Below are positions 1 to 7,672 of a stretch of 64,000 nucleotides of DNA, piece by piece. The translations under genes and the position numbers were made by a program. Source of the stretch: an uncultured Dorea sp. (GTDB lineage Bacteria > Bacillota > Clostridia > Lachnospirales > Lachnospiraceae); NCBI GenBank assembly GCA_910579925.1, contig CAJTVY010000015.1:1-64000 (forward strand). The letters are read 5' to 3'. The notes below the pieces were generated by a model. The model saw nothing but the letters and a program-made list of their open reading frames with translations. It ran no database searches and was not told the origin of the DNA. The stretch's first letter is position 1. Each line of letters begins with the position of its first letter.

Positions 1-212
1 CAATTATTATTGCAGCTCTTCCGCCGGTTGTTCGTCAGACCGGTACTCCTCGTGCGGTAGCTCCGCTTGTTCCTATGGGTGCGAATGCGGGCGCTCCGAA
101 CAATGTAGAACAGCAGACTCAGATTGTAAAAGCAACGCTGGAGCAGTTAGTAGAGATCCAGACACCTGGAAAGATTGTTGCGCTGCCATTTGAGTATATT
201 GCAAAAGTTTAA
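1..212 (+). CDS. prdB: D-proline reductase selenoprotein subunit PrdB, C-terminal end (partial)
   Basis: The reading frame is open from base 3 and ends at a TAA at 210-212. The last 69 residues contain the stretches ALPPVVRQTGTPRAVAP and VPMGANAGAPNN, which I recognise as the C-terminal region of PrdB, the selenocysteine subunit of D-proline reductase. The enzyme reduces D-proline to 5-aminovalerate in Stickland fermentation. The selenocysteine codon lies upstream of the window, so it cannot be checked here. The next genes are prdD and prdE, as expected for a prd operon. A strong terminator follows directly. Confidence 0.88.
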   Translation, partial: IIIAALPPVVRQTGTPRAVAPLVPMGANAGAPNNVEQQTQIVKATLEQLVEIQTPGKIVALPFEYIAKV

Positions 213-224
213 GGGTTAAGTATC

Positions 225-257
225 AAAGGACAGATGTTTGATGCATCTGTCCTTTTT
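225..257 (+). terminator. Rho-independent terminator after prdB
   Basis: Perfect 12-bp stem AAAGGACAGATG / CATCTGTCCTTT with a short loop, followed by a run of T. It sits 13 bases after the prdB stop and before prdD, so much of the prdB transcript should end here and prdD/prdE would need read-through or a separate promoter. Confidence 0.85.
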
Positions 258-272
258 AGGAAGGTTATATGA

Positions 273-302
273 CAATATATCGGAATCTTATGCGATATAT
301 TG
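273..302. repeat. 10-bp inverted repeat between prdB and prdD
   Basis: CAATATATCG at 273-282 is perfectly inverted as CGATATATTG at 293-302 with a 10-base spacer. A second small hairpin, AGCCTGA/TCAGGCT, lies at 320-337 just before the prdD ribosome-binding site. The first could be an operator or an mRNA processing hairpin; nothing in the sequence decides between these. Confidence 0.5.
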
Positions 303-358
303 AATGACAGGTATGAGGTAGCCTGATTTTTCAGGCTGCGTTGACGGAGGTGATGAAG

Positions 359-1126
359 GTGGCTGATGAAGTAATAGACCTGAGAAAACTTGTGATCAAA
401 GCATTCCATATGAATGATGTAGAATGGGGCGAGCATAATGATATAACAGTAGATGGCAGGATGACGGTCAGCAAAGAGCTGCTTGACGGACTGACCGCTG
501 AGGAGGAGTACATAGATAAAATTGACATTCAGCTGATTAAACCGGGAGACCATAACAGATGGACGAACACGATTATGGATATTATACCGATCTCTACAAA
601 AGTTCTTGGCAAAATCGGGGATGGGATTACGCACACGATTACCGGTGTGTACGTCATGCTTACCGGTGTGGATGTGAACGGGAAACAATGCCATGAATTC
701 GGGTCATCGGAAGGGAATCTGAAGGAACAGCTGTATCTGAACCGTGCGGGAACTCCCGGAGACGACGACTATATTATTTCCTTTGACGTTACTCTTACTG
801 CCGGAATGGGGCAGGAAAGACCAGGACCAACGGCAGCACACCGCGCCTGTGATAAGTTTATTCAGACCTATCGGGATAAGCTGAAGAAATTCCGTGGAGA
901 GAAATGTACGGAGAGACACGAATACCATGACATTGTCAGACCTGGCAAGAAGCGGGTGCTTATCATTAAGCAGGTGGCAGGACAGGGAGCCATGTATGAT
1001 ACCCACTTCTTTGCAAATGAGCCGTCCGGCGTAGAGGGCGGTCGCTCAATCATTGATATGGGCAATATGCCGGTGCTGGTGACGCCGAATGAATACCGGG
1101 ACGGAATTATCCGCTCTATGCAGTAA
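359..1126 (+). CDS. prdD: Proline reductase cluster protein PrdD
   Basis: A 255-residue protein whose sequence (LVIKAFHMNDVEW near the N-terminus, AGMGQERPGPTAAHRACD in the middle, then EPSGVEGGRSIIDMGNMPVL) matches the PrdD family as I know it. PrdD is an accessory, PrdA-related protein encoded next to the D-proline reductase subunits; its exact role is not settled. I place the start at GTG 359 because GGAGG at 346-350 is 8 bases upstream. ATG 353 is in frame but only 2 bases from that site. It follows prdB after a terminator and precedes prdE by 13 bases, so prdD and prdE are co-transcribed. Confidence 0.85.
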   Translation: MADEVIDLRKLVIKAFHMNDVEWGEHNDITVDGRMTVSKELLDGLTAEEEYIDKIDIQLIKPGDHNRWTNTIMDIIPISTKVLGKIGDGITHTITGVYVMLTGVDVNGKQCHEFGSSEGNLKEQLYLNRAGTPGDDDYIISFDVTLTAGMGQERPGPTAAHRACDKFIQTYRDKLKKFRGEKCTERHEYHDIVRPGKKRVLIIKQVAGQGAMYDTHFFANEPSGVEGGRSIIDMGNMPVLVTPNEYRDGIIRSMQ

Positions 1127-1139
1127 GGAGGTAGAAGAT

Positions 1140-1619
1140 ATGGGTATAGGACCATCAACCAAGGAGACTTCACTACATCATTTCAGGGATCCGCTTCTGG
1201 ATGTAGTGTCGAATGATACGGATCTTGATCTGATGGGGATCCTTCTGGTAGGGACGCCGGATGACAACAAGGATAAGATGCTGGTAGGAACCCGCTCGGC
1301 GGTGTGGGCAGAGGCAATGAGGGCTGACGGGGTGATTATCTCATCTGACGGCTGGGGAAACAGTGACGTGGACTTTACGAATACCTGTGAGCAGTTAGGG
1401 ATAAGGGGAATCCCGGTGACAGGGCTTAATTTCAGCGGTACGGTAGCACAGTTCGTGGTGGTGAATGAATACCTGGATGGTATTGTAGATATTAATAAGA
1501 GCGCAGATGGGACGGAGACCAATGTAGTGGGGGAAAACAATATGGTTGCGCTCGACTGTAGAAAGGCAATGGCGCTGCTCAAGTTAAAGATGCGCCAGAA
1601 AGATCAGCAGAAGAGATAG
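1140..1619 (+). CDS. prdE: Proline reductase cluster protein PrdE
   Basis: A 159-residue protein resembling PrdE of D-proline reductase operons (LLVGTPDDNKDKMLVGTRSAVW, then ADGVIISSDGWGNSDVDF). The family is related to reductase subunits of the glycine/proline reductase group and is found only with prd genes; the mechanism is unknown. ATG 1140 is chosen because AAGGAGG lies 7-8 bases upstream; the frame is open further upstream but has no better start. A terminator follows at 1676, and no prdF (proline racemase) is seen after it, although this gene often follows prdE in other Clostridia. Confidence 0.85.
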   Translation: MGIGPSTKETSLHHFRDPLLDVVSNDTDLDLMGILLVGTPDDNKDKMLVGTRSAVWAEAMRADGVIISSDGWGNSDVDFTNTCEQLGIRGIPVTGLNFSGTVAQFVVVNEYLDGIVDINKSADGTETNVVGENNMVALDCRKAMALLKLKMRQKDQQKR

Positions 1620-1675
1620 TTGCCGCTGCTTTGCCGGGAAACAGCTTGGAAGAAATAAGAAGAGGTTGAAAAAGG

Positions 1676-1712
1676 AGATTCTGTGTCAGGTTACTGATGC
1701 AGAATCTTTTTT
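1676..1712 (+). terminator. Terminator closing the prd operon
   Basis: Perfect 8-bp stem AGATTCTG / CAGAATCT with an inner TCAG/CTGA pairing, followed by six T. It lies about 57 bases after the prdE stop. Confidence 0.8.
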
Positions 1713-1741
1713 GATAAATATAATGCCAAGATCATTCATCA

Positions 1742-2001
1742 TAAAAGAAAAGACACGACCTGAATGTCGTGCCCTTTCTTTTTGGTATGTCATTGAGAGG
1801 TTTTCCTCGTTGCATTGCAGTTTTGTCTTATATACAAAGCTGGGGAATGCTCCTCTGTAAAAGAGGACGTATATATTAATTGGAGTCCACTGTTGCAAGA
1901 ATGTTCTTGGGGGAAACAATCGGCAACTGTGTAACTGCAAATACAACCGCAACGGTTTACTTAATGCAATAATTTTTATTATTTTTATATGCATTTAAGA
2001 T
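1742..2001 (-). ncRNA. Unidentified structured RNA, about 260 nt, own promoter and terminator
   Basis: A minus-strand transcription unit without a convincing coding frame. It starts about 7 bases after a consensus -10 (2008-2013) and ends at a terminator whose stem GGCACGAC/GTCGTGTC (1752-1773) is followed by a U-rich tract (1741-1751). Inside, TTGCAGTT (1933-1940, read on the minus strand) pairs with AACTGCAA (1815-1822), with GTTG/CAAC continuing outside it. These close a domain of about 110 nt that includes a CCTCT/AGAGG hairpin and a possible ATATATAC/GTATATA helix. Size and long-range closing stem recall 6S RNA, but I cannot match the 6S core. The 102-codon minus ORF here lacks a ribosome-binding site and I do not believe it. 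Confidence 0.6.
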
Positions 2002-2007
2002 AGATTT

Positions 2008-2036
2008 AATATATCATCTTTATTTTCTAATGTCAA
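2008..2036 (-). promoter_or_regulatory. Consensus sigma-A promoter for the 1742-2001 RNA
   Basis: On the minus strand, TTGACA (2031-2036), a 17-base spacer and TATATT (2008-2013). A full -35 match with optimal spacing predicts strong expression. Confidence 0.8.
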
Positions 2037-2115
2037 TACTTTAATATTACAGAAATAAATTTTGTACAATATGACAATTATTTATTATAGAATGGGTATA
2101 AATTGTCTAACTTTA

Positions 2116-2655
2116 TTATTTGTCCAGATATGGGGCGATGGGACCATATGCAATCTCTGGGTGGTGATCCTGCATCCATTGTCTGAAACTGTCTGCATCT
2201 CCTTCGGTAAAGCTGGATTTATCAATCATAACTCCTTCATTATGTTCAGCCGTTGACAGTTTGAAATAGGACCTGGCCTCTTCAAACTTAATAATCTCTT
2301 TCCATTCAACTTTATTATTAATTTTGCCGTTAATATATAAAGAAATATTCTTCTCTCCGACAATGACCTTACATGTCCAGTTCTGTCCATTAAAATAAGT
2401 GGCCCGAGTCAGTCGAAATGTTTTATCGGCATGCATCCAGTGAAAAAATACTCCCCTATATACGGCGACAAAAGTCAGAAAGGCTCCGATTGTCTGCCAT
2501 CTTGAGGAAACATCTGCTTTTCCAAAATAGATCCATCCGAATATTCCCGCAATAAAAATAACGCAGTAAATATAAAAAACAGGTAACTTCCAGAACTTAG
2601 GAGTTGCCCATTTATCATAACGTCTTCGATCCATTACATATTCGTTTACAAACAT
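2116..2655 (-). CDS. Two-TM membrane protein with YcxB-like C-terminal domain
   Basis: About 179 residues. Two hydrophobic segments at roughly residues 23-42 (PVFYIYCVIFIAGIFGWIYF) and 52-70 are followed by a soluble part with aromatic beta-strand character (FNGQNWTCKVIVGEKNISLYI, then WKEIIKFEEARSYFKLS), the pattern of YcxB-family proteins. Function unknown. I use the ATG at 2655, which has CGGAG seven bases upstream, rather than the upstream ATG at 2676 with a weak site. It lies downstream of the TauE-like gene on the same strand, separated by a hairpin. Confidence 0.6.
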   Translation of the reverse strand: MFVNEYVMDRRRYDKWATPKFWKLPVFYIYCVIFIAGIFGWIYFGKADVSSRWQTIGAFLTFVAVYRGVFFHWMHADKTFRLTRATYFNGQNWTCKVIVGEKNISLYINGKINNKVEWKEIIKFEEARSYFKLSTAEHNEGVMIDKSSFTEGDADSFRQWMQDHHPEIAYGPIAPYLDK

Positions 2656-2719
2656 AATAGTTTCTCCGTTTTTCATAATGATTTCCTAATATTGTGCCCC
2701 AAAGGGTACGTGGTAATAC

Positions 2720-2751
2720 ATAAATGGCCATCCCCTGGGACAGCCATTTAT
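2720..2751 (-). terminator. Stem-loop between the TauE-like and YcxB-like genes
   Basis: ATAAATGGC (2720-2728) pairs with GCCATTTAT (2743-2751), with an inner TCCC/GGGA pairing. Neither side has a long T tract, so termination is probably partial; the upstream gene on the minus strand ends at 2789. Confidence 0.4.
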
Positions 2752-2788
2752 ATTCTTTAAATATGAAATAATAATTTTCTTAATTGAA

Positions 2789-3679
2789 TTAAGCTATTCC
2801 GGCCTTTCTGTCCTTCTCGGCTGCACTGAGCAGTGTGTATGCCGTCCAGAGAAGAACAACACAGATCAAGTTAATCAGCCAGAACATCGGCAGATTCGTA
2901 ATGAGCTTCCATGCAATGAATACACCGATACATCCGCCCAGAGCATTACCGATTGTATGAGATACATCGTATCTTTTTGTCTTGATAAACTCAATCGAGC
3001 AGGCTGGCATTAAGCAGGCACAGGAACCCATGAATACTGGGAAGCAGGTATCCGGATTAACGCCAAGCAGAAGACAAGTAGCCATACATGGCGCATACAG
3101 ACCGAAGCCGATATCCATTAATGCACCCCACAGAATGTTAAGTCCGGCAGCTACAATCAGTTTCCATCCAGTCAGACCAGCGGCATCACCGACTACTCCG
3201 AAAGGTCCGACACCGGTATTCTTGCAAAGCATGATAATTGCAAGGGGTATCATGATGAAACCAAGAGCGTATCTAATCTTATTACGAGGCCATTTCGTTA
3301 CGATTGTTGCGAATCCGAATGAACCAACGGCGGCACATATGTACATAATCCACAGGAACATAGGATCACACTCTACGGAAGTTGTAAAGATAAACGCTTC
3401 GAAGATAACAGGGAAGGTATCTCCTACGTTCAATGTACCAGGAATGTCGATATCATCAATCTGGTTAAAAAGTTTGTACATGAATGTAGATGGGGCGAAG
3501 GAGCCGCATCCAAGCGTATCAAGGAAGTTGGCGATAATACCTACTGTAAAACCTGACGCCCATTGTTTGCCTGTCGCATTGCGAAGATCTTCCATACGGT
3601 TCTTAAAAACGTCGAAGATGAGGCCAATTCCGGTTCCGGCTGCCAATACGCCGAATAAGATTTGTAGTGCTAGTAACAT
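2789..3679 (-). CDS. TauE/SafE (TSUP) family permease
   Basis: A 296-residue, strongly hydrophobic protein with about eight membrane segments and the repeated small-residue motifs of the TSUP family (GVLAAGTGIGLIFD near the N-terminus, GIIANFLDTLGCGSFAPST around residue 48, LNILWGALMDIGFGLYAP in the second half). Family members move sulfite, sulfonates or small organic acids out of or into the cell; the substrate here cannot be told. GGAGGG is 7-8 bases before the ATG. The leader holds an 8-bp inverted repeat (3725-3758). Proximity to prd and the two-component genes may be coincidental. Confidence 0.8.
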   Translation of the reverse strand: MLLALQILFGVLAAGTGIGLIFDVFKNRMEDLRNATGKQWASGFTVGIIANFLDTLGCGSFAPSTFMYKLFNQIDDIDIPGTLNVGDTFPVIFEAFIFTTSVECDPMFLWIMYICAAVGSFGFATIVTKWPRNKIRYALGFIMIPLAIIMLCKNTGVGPFGVVGDAAGLTGWKLIVAAGLNILWGALMDIGFGLYAPCMATCLLLGVNPDTCFPVFMGSCACLMPACSIEFIKTKRYDVSHTIGNALGGCIGVFIAWKLITNLPMFWLINLICVVLLWTAYTLLSAAEKDRKAGIA

Positions 3680-3724
3680 AAAAAAGTCCCTCCAATCCTC
3701 AGATTATAAAATTAGGATAATTTT

Positions 3725-3794
3725 ATCAGAGACAATCCCCCGATTTATCATCTCTGATATAATTAAATTTATCACTATAATATGAAAAAGTCAA
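3725..3794 (-). promoter_or_regulatory. Promoter and inverted repeat upstream of the TauE-like gene
   Basis: On the minus strand, TTGACT (3789-3794), 17 bases, TAAATT (3766-3771). Just downstream ATCAGAGA (3725-3732) is perfectly inverted as TCTCTGAT (3751-3758), around the likely start of the transcript, a typical repressor position. Confidence 0.45.
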
Positions 3795-3863
3795 TGAATT
3801 ATTGCAGGAATATAGAAGAATTGATTAAAATACCTGCTAAGTAATGGAAAGAATAGTGCATAT

Positions 3864-5213
3864 TTAATAAAGCGGAGGGGATTCTTCTTTTCTGTTCAGC
3901 AGCAGAGAGACTTTGAAAGTCTGATCAGGATATTCAATACGGGCGATGCCATTATATTTGTCCGTAGTACTTAAGACAGAGGCGATGCCGATTCCTTTCC
4001 TGTTTCTGACCTTGGAGGAGAGGAAGGTTCCGTCGGGAGCCTGGCGGATGGTTCCTTCATAACTGTTGCTGACCTGGATGACAAGGATAGAGGAGCTTGC
4101 CATGGAAAGACTGACTGTAATGAAACGCTCCTTTGACGTCATGTTCCGGCAGGCTTCAATGGCGTTTTCAAGAAGATTTCCCATGATGATACAAAGTTCT
4201 GTGTCAGATACGGGCAGAGTGTGACATAGGGAAACGTTCATGGACATGGGAATTCCATCTTCCTTTGCCTGTTCCTGGTAATAGCACAGAAGAGCATTGA
4301 CGGCGCTGCTCTCACAGTAAGAACGGATGGTCTTGGCAGGGAAGTACTGCATGGACTTGCATATGTATGTCCGAAGTCCTTCTGGATCTCTGTCATTGAT
4401 AAAGCCTTCTATAGCCAGGAAATGATGGCGCATATCGTGACGGAACCGGCTGGTATCCTGGATATTATGCTGAAGAAGTTCCATTCGTTTCTGCTGTGCC
4501 GCAATCTGTATCTCCGAAAGATGCAGATTTTCCTGAAGCTGTGCGTTCTGGCTGATATCAATTACCATTTTTAACAGGATCACATAGGTTGAGAAAGTCA
4601 GCAAGACCCACAGAGGAGGTATGAGTGAAAAATCTTTTCCAGGATAAAGAGTGTAGTTAGATACATCCGGAGTAATGATGAGGGTAAAGATTGCATTGTT
4701 ACAGACCGGTATGATCCATATGATCTGCCAGACGGAGAGGGATACCGTATAATCCAGGGCAGGCCGCATGATCTTTTTATAAAAAAGCCAGATCAGCGGA
4801 AATGTCAGAAGGGTAAGGGCCGCCGTAATAAATGAGATCTGCAGGATGGCGTGTTCCGGTAGTTTATCTGTAATCAGAAAATAAATATGTGAGGAGAGGA
4901 ACCGGGTATTTTCAGAATAGGATTTTATAACGGCGATGATAAAGAAACTCTGGAAAAAACTGTATCTGCATGCGCCGCTAAAGATAAATACGCCGATAAA
5001 TGTGGAAATTATGGAAAGGAAAAAACGCTGCAAAGGGCTGCCCAGCACCAGGTAGATGCGGCCTCCCCAGAAAGAAACGGCAACAAAGAGGGATATGCCT
5101 GCCAGAACCATGGGAATCACAGGAGACTTGATCTGGTCCTTGAAGACCAGGATAAGAAGCAGGATGCAGGGAATGACGAAGAGCAGATTGTTGATGATGA
5201 ATGCAAGTGTCAT
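3864..5213 (-). CDS. AgrC/ComD-type sensor histidine kinase
   Basis: A 449-residue kinase. Residues 1 to about 215 carry six or seven hydrophobic segments. A short coiled stretch follows, then the HPK10-type H-box FRHDMRHHFLAIEGF near residue 258, the N-box NLLENAIEACRN near 350 and a GIGIASV glycine box near 415, with no separate classical HisKA domain. This architecture senses peptides in AgrC, ComD and VirS, but no agrB/agrD-like genes are nearby, so the signal is unknown. Its ATG overlaps the response regulator stop (ATGA), so the two are translationally coupled. Confidence 0.88.
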   Translation of the reverse strand: MTLAFIINNLLFVIPCILLLILVFKDQIKSPVIPMVLAGISLFVAVSFWGGRIYLVLGSPLQRFFLSIISTFIGVFIFSGACRYSFFQSFFIIAVIKSYSENTRFLSSHIYFLITDKLPEHAILQISFITAALTLLTFPLIWLFYKKIMRPALDYTVSLSVWQIIWIIPVCNNAIFTLIITPDVSNYTLYPGKDFSLIPPLWVLLTFSTYVILLKMVIDISQNAQLQENLHLSEIQIAAQQKRMELLQHNIQDTSRFRHDMRHHFLAIEGFINDRDPEGLRTYICKSMQYFPAKTIRSYCESSAVNALLCYYQEQAKEDGIPMSMNVSLCHTLPVSDTELCIIMGNLLENAIEACRNMTSKERFITVSLSMASSSILVIQVSNSYEGTIRQAPDGTFLSSKVRNRKGIGIASVLSTTDKYNGIARIEYPDQTFKVSLLLNRKEESPPLY

Positions 5214-5941
5214 GACATAAGGTCTCCTTTGGACTGATGGTCAAATATATAGTCTGCATAGTTCTGCAGGATTTCCTTTCTGCGGGCGGCTGCAATAGGG
5301 ATTCGTTCTTTGTTTTTCAAAATGAATTCCTTCTGGGTAAAGGATTCCACGTAGTCCATGTTGACGGTGCAGTTCCGGTAACACCACAGGAAATTTGAGT
5401 AGGGCTCCAGCATCGGAAGAAACGTATCAAAGGACATGTAAGAACGCACAATACAGGATATCGTATGAACCTGAATATAATGGTTGGAATAATCGGTATA
5501 CATTATGTCTGAGAGTCTTACACGCGTGTGGTAACGGCCTTCTTTCAGTTCAATGTAGCGGGCAAAGCGGGAAGAAATCTGTTCATAATGCCTCAGTGCG
5601 TCCTCCAGGTCCGCATAGTTGTACGGTTTTACCAGGTAGTCCACGGCATGGACACGATATGCGGCCACGGCATGTTCCTGGCTGGAGGTGATAAAGATTA
5701 CCTGGCACTTGGAATCATTCTTCGCAATTTCGCAGGCAAGCTGGATCCCGTTCATACGTTTCATGTAGATGTCAAGGAATACCAGATCATAGGCGGTATG
5801 CTGCATGGAGTGTAAAAATTTATGTTCATCTGTGAATTTTTCGATATTCATATATACATGATGTTCTAGGCAATAACGAGACAGGCAATCTTGCAAAAGT
5901 TTTATGTCGCGGTCTGAATCGTCTACCAGTGCTATTGTCAT
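5210..5941 (-). CDS. LytTR-family response regulator
   Basis: 243 residues: an N-terminal receiver domain (IALVDDSDRD with the acidic pair, phospho-acceptor Asp in YDLVFLDIYMKRMNG near residue 55, ITSSQ, Lys in VDYLVKPY) and a C-terminal LytTR DNA-binding domain (RVRLSDIMYTDYSNHYIQVH onward to about residue 225). It is the partner of the downstream kinase. Start at 5941 is supported by AGGAGG six bases upstream; an in-frame start at 6010 would lie inside the leader repeat. A TATAAT box at 6040-6045 and an 11-bp inverted repeat in the leader suggest regulated, possibly autoregulated, transcription. Confidence 0.9.
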   Translation of the reverse strand: MTIALVDDSDRDIKLLQDCLSRYCLEHHVYMNIEKFTDEHKFLHSMQHTAYDLVFLDIYMKRMNGIQLACEIAKNDSKCQVIFITSSQEHAVAAYRVHAVDYLVKPYNYADLEDALRHYEQISSRFARYIELKEGRYHTRVRLSDIMYTDYSNHYIQVHTISCIVRSYMSFDTFLPMLEPYSNFLWCYRNCTVNMDYVESFTQKEFILKNKERIPIAAARRKEILQNYADYIFDHQSKGDLMS

Positions 5942-5979
5942 AGTCTGCCTCCTGGAAACTGATGTCGTAATCGGAGATG

Positions 5980-6045
5980 CAGAGTGTGTGATAATGGAAT
6001 GGGCACACACTCTGGTTTATACATACTCCCCAATTCGCTATTATA
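5980..6045 (-). promoter_or_regulatory. Promoter and 11-bp inverted repeat of the two-component operon
   Basis: TATAAT on the minus strand at 6040-6045. Downstream, CAGAGTGTGTG (5980-5990) is perfectly inverted as CACACACTCTG (6004-6014) with a 13-base spacer, inside the leader about 40 bases before the start codon. It could be an operator or a leader hairpin. The rest of 5942-6327 holds only the divergent plus-strand promoter. Confidence 0.5.
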
Positions 6046-6142
6046 ACACATTTTTTTTCATTTCCAGAGATAAAAAACAGTAAAAATGAGGAAATTCTGG
6101 TAAAATAAATGTCGTATTTTGAAAGTTTTTGAGTCCAGAGTA

Positions 6143-6171
6143 TTGACATAAATCTTACTTTCTTATATTGT
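6143..6171 (+). promoter_or_regulatory. Promoter for the zinc-ribbon cluster
   Basis: TTGACA (6143-6148), 17-base spacer, TATTGT (6166-6171), about 155 bases before the first gene. The -10 box is only a partial match. Confidence 0.5.
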
Positions 6172-6327
6172 AAATATTATAATATCTTATGTTTTTTTGA
6201 GCGCTGTCAGTAAGTAAAGTGCGGCTATGAAATCCTTCTTTTCTGACGCCGGTCTTATGTCTGTAACATGTTATTACCGGACATTATTCAGAAATTTAAA
6301 AAGATAAAATACAGGAGGTAATTTAAG

Positions 6328-6978
6328 ATGGAATTATTTGAAAAAGTGAGAGATTCTCTTTCAACAGCAGGGCAGGGAGTTTCACAAAAGGCCAAAACCA
6401 TGACCGAAAGCATGAAAATCAGTAATGCGATTAAGGCAAATGAAAGAATGATTGAAAAACTCACTCTTCAGGTAGGCATGCAGTGTGTGAACAGGCATTT
6501 AAACGATATGGATTCAGAGTATTCCGAATTATTTGCAGAGATTCGCCGCATAAAGGAAGAGAATCAGAGATTACAGAAGGAACTGGAACAACTGAGCGCT
6601 TTCAAAGCATGTCCCCAGTGCGGTTTCAATAACGGCGCAACGGCAAGGTTCTGTATTAGCTGCGGGGCACCCCTGTCAATGGTTCCTTCCGGTGGAAAGA
6701 AATGTGCAAAATGTGGTTTCATGAATTCTGCCGAGGCGGCTTTCTGCGTGGAATGCGGTTCTCCAATTGAGAATCACACTGTCAGTCCTATGGCAGACAA
6801 TGTTGCTAACGATGCCAAAGCTCGTATACCGGAAGAAATGAAAGAAGAACCGGCTCCGATAGAAGAAATCGAAGGAAAGGCTGAAGAAAAGCCTGCAGTC
6901 TTATGCAAGAACTGCGGTGCAGAACTGGAAGAAGGATGTGTGTTCTGTACGGAATGCGGAACCAGATTCAACCAGTGA
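6328..6978 (+). CDS. Coiled-coil protein with three zinc ribbons
   Basis: 216 residues. Residues 1-95 are helical and charged (predicted coiled coil), then come three CxxC-CxxC zinc ribbons: CPQCGFNN to FCISCGAPL (about 97-118), CAKCGFMN to FCVECGSPI (about 126-147) and CKNCGAEL to FCTECGTRF (about 193-214), the last two separated by an acidic, proline-rich linker. Such ribbons usually mediate protein contacts rather than catalysis. AGGAGG lies eight bases before the ATG. It heads a run of four more zinc-ribbon or membrane genes. Specific function unknown. Confidence 0.8.
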   Translation: MELFEKVRDSLSTAGQGVSQKAKTMTESMKISNAIKANERMIEKLTLQVGMQCVNRHLNDMDSEYSELFAEIRRIKEENQRLQKELEQLSAFKACPQCGFNNGATARFCISCGAPLSMVPSGGKKCAKCGFMNSAEAAFCVECGSPIENHTVSPMADNVANDAKARIPEEMKEEPAPIEEIEGKAEEKPAVLCKNCGAELEEGCVFCTECGTRFNQ

Positions 6979-7000
6979 ATGCGTGGGAGGAGTAAGAGCG

Positions 7001-7591
7001 GTGAAGTTTTGTGCAAAATGTGGCAGGGAGATACAGGAGGGAGCAAAATTCTGTCCGGCGTGCGGTGCGCCTGTACAGAATGTGGAACCGGCGGCTGGTT
7101 TCACGCAGGCGTCTAAAAAAGCCTCCCCTAAAGTAATGTTGGCGGCAGCGGGGATTGTCGCAGTGATTGTTCTGGCTGTGATTGGGGTGAAGATTTTTTC
7201 CGGTACAGGTTATCAAAAGCCCATTGAGAACCTGGAAAAAGGACTCAATGAGCAGGATCTGGATTTACTTGCAAAAGTGTTTGTGGACGGAGAGTTTCTG
7301 TCGTCGGAAATTTTTGGCGTATTTGAAAGTCTCGGCGGCCTGATTGAGTATAATGTGGAGCTGGAGATTGAAAGTGAAGACAAGCTTGATAGAGACGAGA
7401 TCGAAGAGGTTCTGACCGAAGATTACGATGTGGAAAGCGTGTATGCCCAAAAGGCATCTGCGGCGTATATTCTGGAGGTTGAGATGACCATGTCAATGGG
7501 AGATTACTGCGAAGAGGAGACTTCGGATATTCCTGTTGCAAAGATAGACGGTAAATGGGTGATTCCGTTAGACGTATCAGAGATGTTATAA
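7001..7591 (+). CDS. Zinc-ribbon membrane protein with extracytoplasmic domain
   Basis: About 196 residues starting at GTG 7001, which has GGGAGGAG eight bases upstream. An N-terminal zinc ribbon (CAKCGREIQEGAKFCPACG, residues 4-22) is followed by one membrane segment (VMLAAAGIVAVIVLAVIGVKIF, about 44-65). The external domain of about 130 residues is acidic, with a helical start (PIENLEKGLNEQDLDLLAKVF) and an ending (VAKIDGKWVIPLD) reminiscent of NTF2-like or DUF4878-type lipoprotein domains. The role is unknown. It begins 22 bases after the previous gene. Confidence 0.75.
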   Translation: MKFCAKCGREIQEGAKFCPACGAPVQNVEPAAGFTQASKKASPKVMLAAAGIVAVIVLAVIGVKIFSGTGYQKPIENLEKGLNEQDLDLLAKVFVDGEFLSSEIFGVFESLGGLIEYNVELEIESEDKLDRDEIEEVLTEDYDVESVYAQKASAAYILEVEMTMSMGDYCEEETSDIPVAKIDGKWVIPLDVSEML

Positions 7592-7608
7592 GGAACAAGG
7601 CAGAAGTG

Positions 7609-7653
7609 CCCGTCAGTATCGCAAATGCCGTACTGGCGGGTGTTTCCCGTTTT
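7609..7653 (+). terminator. Hairpin between two zinc-ribbon genes
   Basis: CCCGTCAGT (7609-7617) pairs with ACTGGCGGG (7632-7640), nine base pairs with one G-U, followed by an interrupted T tract. It may attenuate transcription of the next gene. Confidence 0.5.
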
Positions 7654-7672
7654 CTGGAAAAGAGGAAAAAGG

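Noticed and set aside
1686..1994. 102-codon minus-strand ORF
   Set aside because: It overlaps a structured RNA, has no ribosome-binding site and no recognisable protein features.
1742..2001. Firm assignment as 6S RNA
   Set aside because: Length and closing stem fit, but I could not identify the central bubble or other defining features, so it is left unnamed.
2982..3785. 267-codon plus-strand ORF opposite the TauE-like gene
   Set aside because: It is the shadow of a clear membrane protein gene on the minus strand and has no ribosome-binding site or domain.
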